Source of the DNA: JAHEJB01 sp037969195
GTDB lineage: Bacteria > Bacteroidota > Rhodothermia > Rhodothermales > Rubricoccaceae
Reading direction: 5' to 3'
Assembly (NCBI GenBank): GCA_037969195.1
Contig: JBBKWZ010000275.1
Span: 1 to 28,984, forward strand
DNA: 28,984 bases
The notes under the pieces were generated by a model. It did not search any database. It was not told the DNA's origin and saw only the letters and a list, made by a program, of their open reading frames with translations. How positions within the stretch are numbered: the first letter of the stretch is position 1; every line of letters starts with the position of its first letter. Shown here piece after piece: positions 23,043 to 28,984 of this stretch. A program made the position numbers and the translations under genes.

Positions 23043-24623
23043 TCATTCGACAATTACGCAATCCTGCTTTTGCTCGTAGGCTTCGCGCAACGCTGCCTCC
23101 GCATCGGCTCGAAAAGATTCGGGCGAGTGATGACGAGCGCGTAGCAATGCAACGCCAATCTGGACATCTGGGCCGCTCTCATCCACTCTTTCTACCCAGG
23201 CCTCAACGAACGCCGGGCCAGCTTTGGAAAAAACGCCGACAACCAATTCACCGAACAACTCCACGCGGGTGCTTCCCGCCACGTCGCGTAGTCGCTCAAT
23301 CAACTGCTGCTCGGCTTCCTCTACAATCCGCGGGCCTTTCGTGGCGAGCTCGACGGCGTTATGAGGAACGACGAGGGCAAGTGCAAGCGGCTCCTCTCTA
23401 GCCCGCGCAATGGCCATTTCCTCGGCAATGATTTCATTCCGCGTTCGCGTTGAGCCATTGATTTTACGAGGCGGATGAAATGTTGGAACCTTAATGGACG
23501 GTTCAGCATCCGCGCTGGAAGCCTCCACATCGAACTCGACCATGGGAAAGACCCCGTCCTTGCGCGTGGGCGTGTCTTTCTGCTCTTTAGGTGATCGAAG
23601 CGCTTCAATCACATCTCCTGAATTTTCTTCAAGTGTCCCTACACTAGCCTGTTCCAGCTTGGCTGGCCAGTAACCAGTCTTGGATTCCTTCTCTAAAGCA
23701 GCGTGGCCTTTCTCTGGATAAGACGTGGGTAGAAGACTGGCAAGGAGATCGGCGAATTCCCCAAACCGCTCGATGCTTTGCGCACCAAAAGGCGCACCTC
23801 CGGGCTCCTTGTCGGCAATTAGCAGCACGCGATCGGGGGGACCGAGCACTGCGATGGCTACGGCGTGCCCAACAAAGAGCGCCGGTTCGGAGTGGTAACG
23901 AAGTGCTGCGAAAGCATCCGGTTCGAGAATAGAAATCGTCTTATCGTCGGGGACGAGGTTCAACATGTTGCCATCCGCCGGAAAGAGATCGACTTGACGC
24001 GTGACACGCTCGCTGACGAGCGCATCCACCGCATAGGACGACAACGTTTTGTTGAAACGAAGAAGCGCCACGCTCTGGGCATGCATCGCGGCCCAAAGCG
24101 ACTCCAAAAGAAAAGCAACGGCGTCGGGGCTGGCGTCGGGATCCGACGCGTGCCACAATGGCGACCCCTGATCGAGGTACACTCCCGGATGCCGGCTCAT
24201 GGAAAACGACGTAGCGCTATCGACGGGCGCGCCGGTTCTACTTGGTGAGAATCGCGCCACGCCCGCACCAACGTCCTCCACGCCGTCCTCACTGAGTAAT
24301 TCCTCAACAATGGACGTTGTCTTCTCAACCTGCTCGGAACGATCCGTCAGCATTGAAAGATGAACCCGGTCGTCATCCGGTTCATGGGTTCTTGGCGGCG
24401 GAAGAGATGTCCCTGGCTCCTCCTCCAACCGGCGCACAGCAACGATTCCCAGTGACTTCAATTCGTCTTCGGGTGAGATCCTTTGGTTCTCCATCTTCTT
24501 CGCCGCTGCTGCAATCTGCCTACGGCGGCGCCAACCATAAAACGCCAGCCCAAGTACGAGCATCGCCAGCACGAGCAGGCCGGGGATGAGCCAAGGGATG
24601 TCGAAGATCGGAAGATCTCCCAT
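23043..24623 (-). CDS. Membrane-anchored GAF-like protein with degenerate GGDEF domain
   Basis: 526 residues from ATG 24623 (MGDLPIFDIPW). One N-terminal membrane helix (about 9-30) ends in a basic stop-transfer RRRRQ. It is followed by a long acidic, low-complexity linker, a GAF-like region (about 166-320: AVAFLLESLWAAMHAQSVALLRFNK, AVAIAVLGPPDRVLLIAD), another disordered stretch, and a C-terminal domain (about 396-526). The last domain follows the GGDEF layout: RNEIIAEEMAIARAREEPLALALV, then FGELVVGVF where GGDEF is expected, then IGVALL and FRADAEAALREAYEQKQD. The catalytic signature is lost, so it is probably a non-enzymatic sensor or nucleotide-binding scaffold. TTG 24695 would extend it, but that part looks non-coding. 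Domain assignment is by eye. Confidence 0.72.
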   Translation of the reverse strand: MGDLPIFDIPWLIPGLLVLAMLVLGLAFYGWRRRRQIAAAAKKMENQRISPEDELKSLGIVAVRRLEEEPGTSLPPPRTHEPDDDRVHLSMLTDRSEQVEKTTSIVEELLSEDGVEDVGAGVARFSPSRTGAPVDSATSFSMSRHPGVYLDQGSPLWHASDPDASPDAVAFLLESLWAAMHAQSVALLRFNKTLSSYAVDALVSERVTRQVDLFPADGNMLNLVPDDKTISILEPDAFAALRYHSEPALFVGHAVAIAVLGPPDRVLLIADKEPGGAPFGAQSIERFGEFADLLASLLPTSYPEKGHAALEKESKTGYWPAKLEQASVGTLEENSGDVIEALRSPKEQKDTPTRKDGVFPMVEFDVEASSADAEPSIKVPTFHPPRKINGSTRTRNEIIAEEMAIARAREEPLALALVVPHNAVELATKGPRIVEEAEQQLIERLRDVAGSTRVELFGELVVGVFSKAGPAFVEAWVERVDESGPDVQIGVALLRARHHSPESFRADAEAALREAYEQKQDCVIVE

Positions 24624-24673
24624 GCCATCATTCGCTGGGTGAAGCGCAGGGTCAGCAACCGCGTTATTGGCGC

Positions 24674-24685
24674 GTGATGCATCAC
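24674..24685. promoter_or_regulatory. 12-bp perfect palindrome in divergent promoter region
   Basis: GTGATGCATCAC lies between the divergent GAF/GGDEF-like gene (start 24623) and the arsenosugar pair (start 24812). The position is right for an operator, but no regulator gene is nearby and a 12-bp palindrome can occur by chance. Confidence 0.3.
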
Positions 24686-24811
24686 TGCGGCACAATGGTG
24701 CAATCTATCGGAGTATGGGAGGCAAAAACAACTTTCCGAGTAAATCGCGACGCTTGGCGGCAATACGACACGCCTCTACCTTCCGCCGTCTCAATTAAAG
24801 CCCGCCACATC

Positions 24812-25144
24812 GTGGATACATACTACAAGCCCGAGCACTTGCCGCGATTCGGCGAGATTGCTGAAGGCAGCCAGCCGTTGGCCGATGCATTTTTTGGTTA
24901 CTACAACAAGGTCTTTGAGGACGGCGCACTAAGCGCTCGCGAGAAGTCGCTGATCGCCCTCGCCGTTGCTCACACTGTTCAATGCCCGTACTGCATTGAT
25001 GCCTATACGTCGGACTCGCTCGCGAAGGGTGCTGACCTCGAACAGATGACCGAAGCTGTTCATGTGGCATGCGCCATTCGTGGTGGGGCTTCGCTTGTTC
25101 ATGGCATTCAGATGATGGACCATGCGAAAGCACAACTCATGTGA
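24812..25144 (+). CDS. Arsenosugar biosynthesis-associated peroxidase-like protein (AhpD fold)
   Basis: 110 residues from GTG 24812: MDTYYKPEHLPRFGEI, the conserved opening of this small AhpD-like family. ALSAREKSLIALAVAHTVQCPYCIDAYT contains the redox CxxC (C58, C61). ACAIRGGASLVHG follows. The family is known to accompany ArsS in arsenosugar gene clusters, which is exactly the arrangement here (ArsS 47 bp downstream). The redox role is inferred from the AhpD core. The frame is open to 24674, but the N-terminal extension falls in the divergent promoter and lacks family similarity. ATG 24695 is a less likely alternative. Confidence 0.87.
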   Translation: MDTYYKPEHLPRFGEIAEGSQPLADAFFGYYNKVFEDGALSAREKSLIALAVAHTVQCPYCIDAYTSDSLAKGADLEQMTEAVHVACAIRGGASLVHGIQMMDHAKAQLM

Positions 25145-25191
25145 GTCTCAGGGAGACGCTTGATCGTTCCCGTGCCCCTCTCCTTCTTTAA

Positions 25192-26301
25192 ATGACAGAA
25201 CTCCCAATCCTCACGGTCCCCGACGGCCCACGAACTACGACGAGCTTGCACGCTCGTCAAACGCCGCTCGTAGAGCCGGGCGTGCAATCGCGCACGCTGG
25301 ATGGTGTGAATATTTCCGGTGGTCCAACCGGGACAGGTTTGTTCGACGCGGATTTGGCTGCGGCTGGCTGGGCCGGTGGATTACAGCCAGCCACGCTGGA
25401 GATCTTTCAGATCAATGTGGGCAAGCTCTGCAATATGACGTGCCGCCATTGCCATGTGGATTCAGGCCCTGACCGGACCGAGGAAAACATGGACCGGGCG
25501 ACCGTCGAGGCCTGTCTGGAGGCCATAGACAAGAGTGGCGCGCACACAGTGGATCTCACGGGCGGCGCGCCCGAGCTGAACCCGCATTTCGAATACCTTG
25601 TGGACGAATGTGTCAAACGCGGCGTCCACGTCATCGACCGGTGCAACCTTACGATTCTCGAAACGAACCGCTACCGCCACCTGCCCGAGTGGCTAGCCGA
25701 GCGCGGTGTAGAAGTGGCGTGTTCGCTGCCGCATTACCGCAAGGTGGGCACAGACGCTCAGCGAGGCGACGGCACCTACGAAAAGTCGATTCAAGCGTTG
25801 AAACAGCTCAATGCCGTTGGGTATGGGCAAGGCGATCCGAACAAGATGCTCACGCTCGTAATGAATCCCGTCGGGGCTTTTCTGGCTGGCAGCCAGGCTT
25901 CCTTGGAGGTCGAATGGAAACGAGAGCTCCATCGCAACCACGGCATCACGTTCGATCGACTGTTTACGATCAACAATATGCCGATATCCCGCTACCTCGA
26001 GTGGCTGCTCGAAAAAGGGCAGGTGGAATTCTACATGGAACGGCTCGTCAACGCTTTCAATCCGGCCACTGTGGATGGCCTGATGTGCCGTAATACGATG
26101 TCGGTGAGTTGGGATGGGCGGTTGTTTGATTGTGACTTCAACCAGATGCTTGATATCGAAGCAGATGTCCCCGGCATGGAACGCCCGCTCGTCCGCGACT
26201 TCAATCTGGCCGCATGGCAAGCACGGCGGATTGAAACCGCCCGCCACTGCTACGGCTGCACGGCGGGCGGCGGATCATCGTGTGGGGGAGCGACGGCTTA
26301 A
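25192..26301 (+). CDS. arsS: Arsenosugar biosynthesis radical SAM protein ArsS
   Basis: 369 residues. The radical SAM cluster motif CNMTCRHCHV is at C80, C84 and C87. DLTGGAPELNPHF and VIDRCNLTIL are typical of the ArsS/DUF3641 family. The C-terminal domain has MCRNTMSVSWDGRLFDCDFNQML and the Cys-rich HCYGCTAGGGSSCGG. By family knowledge it transfers a deoxyadenosyl group to a methylated arsenical to form arsenosugars, downstream of an ArsM methyltransferase that is not in this window. ATG 25192 starts without a Shine-Dalgarno sequence. It is likely co-transcribed with the peroxidase-like gene and is convergent with the small membrane protein gene 24 bp away. Confidence 0.93.
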   Translation: MTELPILTVPDGPRTTTSLHARQTPLVEPGVQSRTLDGVNISGGPTGTGLFDADLAAAGWAGGLQPATLEIFQINVGKLCNMTCRHCHVDSGPDRTEENMDRATVEACLEAIDKSGAHTVDLTGGAPELNPHFEYLVDECVKRGVHVIDRCNLTILETNRYRHLPEWLAERGVEVACSLPHYRKVGTDAQRGDGTYEKSIQALKQLNAVGYGQGDPNKMLTLVMNPVGAFLAGSQASLEVEWKRELHRNHGITFDRLFTINNMPISRYLEWLLEKGQVEFYMERLVNAFNPATVDGLMCRNTMSVSWDGRLFDCDFNQMLDIEADVPGMERPLVRDFNLAAWQARRIETARHCYGCTAGGGSSCGGATA

Positions 26302-26325
26302 GCCTACTTTTCGCGGGGCTTGCAG

Positions 26326-26640
26326 TTACAGTATCTCGCCAGATTCCATTCCTTCGAACTCTATCTCGATACCGCCGACCCAGCCTGCGACGAGGTTGTA
26401 GATAAGGGCTCCGATGAGCCCACCGATGAAGCCGCAAAGGGCCCCACCGATTGGATAGATGATGATTGCGGCAAGGCCAAGACCCCCGACTGCTGCTCCA
26501 CCGTCGGAGAATTGCGATAGTTGCGATCCGACCATCGAGGCGATGCAGGCGAACGGAACGCCGATAAGCAGGCCGTAGAACGCGCCAATTACGGCGTAAA
26601 TCTTGGCCATTGACATGGGTTCAATGCGCGTGAGAACCAT
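26326..26640 (-). CDS. Small membrane protein, DUF3566-like
   Basis: 104 residues from ATG 26640, preceded by AGAGG at good spacing, which fixes the start. The frame stays open to 27072, but that part has no homology signal. The protein has a hydrophobic helix (about 12-38) and a Gly-rich double-helix region (about 48-90: GGLGLAAIIIYPIGGALCGFIGGLIGALIYNLVAGWVGG). It ends GGIEIEFEGMESGEIL. The layout (polar N-terminus, two or three helices, GWVGGIEIE tail) resembles small DUF3566-type membrane proteins of unknown function. Family assignment is by memory of pattern only. Confidence 0.75.
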   Translation of the reverse strand: MVLTRIEPMSMAKIYAVIGAFYGLLIGVPFACIASMVGSQLSQFSDGGAAVGGLGLAAIIIYPIGGALCGFIGGLIGALIYNLVAGWVGGIEIEFEGMESGEIL

Positions 26641-27032
26641 GGTATCCTCTGGGTTGGTGGGTGAGAAAGACGCGCAAGTGTAGGGATTGCAACGGCCTCC
26701 ATGCAACGTTCTCGCTCGATAATCCAACCGTCTGACCTCAGGCCAAGGGCTCTCTACCGTTCCTCGCTGGGATGATCGTCGGCGCACCACTTGGAATCGC
26801 CTCGCACCCTCTGGGAGCTCCAACTCCGAAAGCCGCAGCGGGGACTCGAAACCTCCGAAATTACGCTTGGCTCGCCCCAACACCGCGTCATCGATATCAC
26901 CGACAATGGCATGATCGCAACACCTACGTTGCATGAACTCTTTGGAGCAGTTCTCTGCTCGAATGAACCGTTCAGTAAGAATCGGCCTAAAGTGCGACAG
27001 CCTCGCCCCAGTCGTTTCAGCCCCGATAGATC
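26641..27032. other. Gap of about 390 bp with no recognised gene
   Basis: Both strands have open frames here (minus from 27072, plus from 26791), but neither translation shows a recognisable motif, a signal peptide or a good ribosome-binding site. A tRNA T-arm-like GGTTTCGAGTCCC (minus, 26841-26853) lacks the rest of a cloverleaf. It presumably holds the promoter of the DUF3566-like gene and the 3' end region of the TolB-like gene transcript. Confidence 0.4.
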
Positions 27033-27965
27033 TTATCGGCAGTACGAATCGCCGGGTTGCCACGTCGGCCACGCTTCGGTGTTTGGTGCGGTCGTAATGA
27101 GGCGCCGATCACTGCCGTCAGCCCGCATGATCCAAAGGTCAAAAGTACCGCGATTGTCGCTAAAGGTCCCTGCCGTGAAGGCGATCCAACGGCCGTCCGG
27201 CGACCAAACCGGGGAGTATTCGTCGATGAACGTGTCCGTGATCGCGCGCGCTGTTGAACCGTCCATGTTCACTTCCCAGAGTTCAGCACCCTCCTCTGTG
27301 GATCCGTGGAATGCGACCTTTTGGCCATCCGGCGAAACGGACGGGCTCCCATTGTAACCGCCCAGCGCCGTCAAAACCATCTCGCTATTCGATTCGAGGT
27401 CAAGGCGAACGAGCTCGCCGGCACCGGAGGCATCACCCTCTCCAGGAAAATATCGTGTAAACAGTAGCGCCCGTCCATCAGGGGTCCACGAGACGCCGCC
27501 ATCGTGGAGGTCGTTCTCGGTCAACCGCGTGACTTCTCCCGAAGCCAGACTGATGAGGTACAGATCTGGCCTCTCACTATCGCGGTCGGAGAAAAAGGCG
27601 ATCTGTGAGCCGTCATGAGACCACGCCGGTTCTGTGTCGTCAGCGGGGTGCGAAGTCAGGTTCACGGCCTCCCCTCGCCAAAAAGGGCGCGTGAACACGT
27701 CCCGACTACTGTCGGCGGGGGCGGCGTACGCAATCGTAGATCCGTCGGGCGAAACCGCCGCCTGGATCTGATAGCCAGGTTCGACCAGGAGTGAAGCAAA
27801 TTGAGTCCCGTCCGGACACACTGTCCACAGGTCGTAGTCCGCACGAGTGCCATCGGCGTGGTGGGAGAATACGAGGCGATTGCGTGGGAAGTCGTCTGGA
27901 AGCGGTTGTGCGTCGACAACTGGTGCTAAGAGTATGAGCAGCACAACTAGATATAAACGGGGCAT
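27033..27965 (-). CDS. Exported TolB-like beta-propeller (PD40 repeats) protein
   Basis: 310 residues. ATG 27965 starts a signal peptide (MPRLYLVVLLILLAPVVDAQ). TTG 27998 in frame is less likely. Five or six PD40/TolB blades follow, each with the PDG/HDG turn and an aliphatic strand: AAVSPDGSTIAYA, PAWSHDGSQIAFFS, VSWTPDGRALLFT, PSVSPDGQKVAFHG, PVWSPDGRWIAFTA, and a final AWPTWQPG. Such propellers mediate protein-protein contacts in the periplasm. This one lacks the TolB N-terminal domain, so it is not the Tol-Pal component itself. The gene is 41 bp downstream of the KamA-like gene on the same strand and could be co-transcribed. Confidence 0.88.
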   Translation of the reverse strand: MPRLYLVVLLILLAPVVDAQPLPDDFPRNRLVFSHHADGTRADYDLWTVCPDGTQFASLLVEPGYQIQAAVSPDGSTIAYAAPADSSRDVFTRPFWRGEAVNLTSHPADDTEPAWSHDGSQIAFFSDRDSERPDLYLISLASGEVTRLTENDLHDGGVSWTPDGRALLFTRYFPGEGDASGAGELVRLDLESNSEMVLTALGGYNGSPSVSPDGQKVAFHGSTEEGAELWEVNMDGSTARAITDTFIDEYSPVWSPDGRWIAFTAGTFSDNRGTFDLWIMRADGSDRRLITTAPNTEAWPTWQPGDSYCR

Positions 27966-28006
27966 AATGGGGCTCACGTGTGTCCTGACGGCCGTCAAAC
28001 TGAGCT

Positions 28007-28984
28007 CTACAATTCATTCGCTGCGTGGTGGATGAACGTCGGTGCACTTGTCGGGACGGTCATCGCGCCCTCGGGCCAACTGATATTAGGAAGTCGCACG
28101 GGTGAAGCGAATCCATCTGGCAAAGGATTCGGCTCGGCCCAAATCATGCCGCGGGTCGTCTCCATCGCGACGTGGTCGCCACTTCGACCAAGGATGTAGT
28201 CGCGGGTAAGCGGGACTTTCCCGTCGGGCGTATCGAGAACGTAGGTTGGGACGGCGAAGCCGGATGTGTGGCCACGAAGCTCCTTCATAAGCGCCAAGCC
28301 AGTCTCGATGGGTGTCCGGAGGTGCGCCGTCCCTCCGATAAGCTGGGCCTGGTAGAGGTAGTACGGCCGAACGCGCATCGCAACGAGGCCTTCGCAGAGC
28401 GCCTTCATGGTCTCCAAGTCGTCGTTTATGCCGTTGAGTAGAACGGTCTGATTTCCGACGGGAACGCCCGCGTCCGCGAGTTTCGCGCAGGCCTCAGCAG
28501 CCTCCCGCGTCAATTCTCTGGGATGGTTGAAATGCGTATTCAACCAGACCGGGTGATGCCTTCTCAACGTTTCGACCAGATCATCCGTGATCCGAAACGG
28601 ATTGACGACGGGAAGCCGTGTCCCAATTCTCATAATCTCAACGTGTGAGATCGCTCGCAATTCCGTCAACAGCCAATTAATGTTGGCATCGGAGAAAACG
28701 AGCGGATCGCCACCCGTAAGAAGCACATCACGAATTTCAGAATGCGCAGCGATGTAGGCGATGGCTTCACGGAGTTCGTCCTTCCGCATCATGAAATCGG
28801 CATCGCCCACCATGCGCTTGCGGAGGCAGTAGCGACAGTAGATCGCACACTCTGACGTCACACAAAAGGCCACGCGGTCTTTGTAGTTGTGGACGAGATT
28901 CTTGACCGGCGAGTGTCCGACTTCATTCAGCGGATCAACAACACCGACGATGTCGGGCTCAACTTCCGCATGCTGCGGGACAAC
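28007..28984 (-). CDS. KamA-family radical SAM aminomutase (N-terminus cut by window edge)
   Basis: The reverse-strand frame runs from the window edge to TGA/TAA at 28007, giving 325 residues with the 5' end missing. The segment AFCVTSECAIYCRYCLRKRMVG holds the CxxxCxxC [4Fe-4S] motif. LLTGGDPLVFSD, RIGTRLPVVNPFRI, NTHFNHPRELT and PYYLYQAQLIGGTAHLRT are KamA-like, and TPDGKVPLTRDYILG carries the likely PLP lysine. The family includes lysine 2,3-aminomutase (beta-lysine formation) and relatives acting on glutamate or on EF-P lysine. The conserved PLP region argues for a true aminomutase, but the substrate cannot be fixed. A GTG inside the visible part is not the real start. Confidence 0.92.
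   Translation of the reverse strand, partial: VVPQHAEVEPDIVGVVDPLNEVGHSPVKNLVHNYKDRVAFCVTSECAIYCRYCLRKRMVGDADFMMRKDELREAIAYIAAHSEIRDVLLTGGDPLVFSDANINWLLTELRAISHVEIMRIGTRLPVVNPFRITDDLVETLRRHHPVWLNTHFNHPRELTREAAEACAKLADAGVPVGNQTVLLNGINDDLETMKALCEGLVAMRVRPYYLYQAQLIGGTAHLRTPIETGLALMKELRGHTSGFAVPTYVLDTPDGKVPLTRDYILGRSGDHVAMETTRGMIWAEPNPLPDGFASPVRLPNISWPEGAMTVPTSAPTFIHHAANEL

Noticed and set aside
26841..26853. tRNA T-arm-like sequence GGTTTCGAGTCCC on the minus strand
   Set aside because: No matching acceptor, anticodon or D arm could be placed around it; the T stem does not close properly.
26326..27072. 248-residue version of the DUF3566-like membrane protein
   Set aside because: A good ribosome-binding site precedes ATG 26640 and the N-terminal extension has no recognisable features.
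26791..27357. 188-codon plus-strand open frame
   Set aside because: Mostly antisense to the TolB-like gene, whose propeller repeats are clear; no motif in the remaining part.
1..28984. CRISPR arrays, insertion sequences, prophage genes, rRNA or tRNA genes
   Set aside because: No regularly spaced repeats, transposase or phage motifs, or conserved RNA gene signatures were seen on either strand.

Overview
The window looks like a chromosomal segment of a member of the Rhodothermota/Bacteroidota group, most likely near Rhodothermales or Balneolales. This is inferred from four things: two secreted proteins ending in type IX secretion (T9SS) sorting domains (4529-6121 and 10254-11990), a short primary-type sigma factor, a Bacteroidetes-style GlmU-like protein, and many genes without a Shine-Dalgarno sequence. 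Base composition looks moderately high in GC. I see no phage, insertion sequence, CRISPR array, tRNA or rRNA. Most of the window is core or housekeeping content with a few accessory items.

Left part (1-6121): a 3'-truncated beta-CASP RNase-like metallo-beta-lactamase protein (minus) is divergent from a NAPE-PLD/UlaG-like metallo-hydrolase (plus). Next come a convergent intergenic REP/MITE-like element, an FSA/TalC-type transaldolase (minus), a GlmU-like hexapeptide-repeat protein and a T9SS-exported propeller-like protein.

Middle (6118-16255): a GAF-GAF-PP2C (RsbU-type) phosphatase; a tight minus-strand set of UPF0173 hydrolase, outer-membrane beta-barrel-like protein and YfcE-like phosphodiesterase; a LamG-containing T9SS protein; a 1074-residue protein combining a HExxH peptidase, a TolB-like propeller and a C-terminal barrel; and an RpoD-like sigma factor.

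Right-middle (16557-21395): folP overlaps cdaA (c-di-AMP synthase). These are followed by pcm, a DedA/YqaA-type membrane protein, a small Arg-rich secreted protein and a strong intrinsic terminator. Two overlapping genes for EutN/CcmL-type microcompartment vertex proteins then sit beside a PaaI-like thioesterase, with no shell hexamer gene anywhere in the window. This is the most unusual locus here.

Right (21502-28984): a small membrane protein overlaps the end of deoB. deoB lies 15 bp downstream of a membrane-anchored GAF plus degenerate-GGDEF protein. Divergent from that is an arsenosugar pair (a peroxidase-like AhpD-fold protein and the radical SAM protein ArsS). The window ends with a small DUF3566-like membrane protein, an exported TolB-like propeller and a 5'-truncated KamA-family radical SAM aminomutase. 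Several genes can only start at TTG or GTG.
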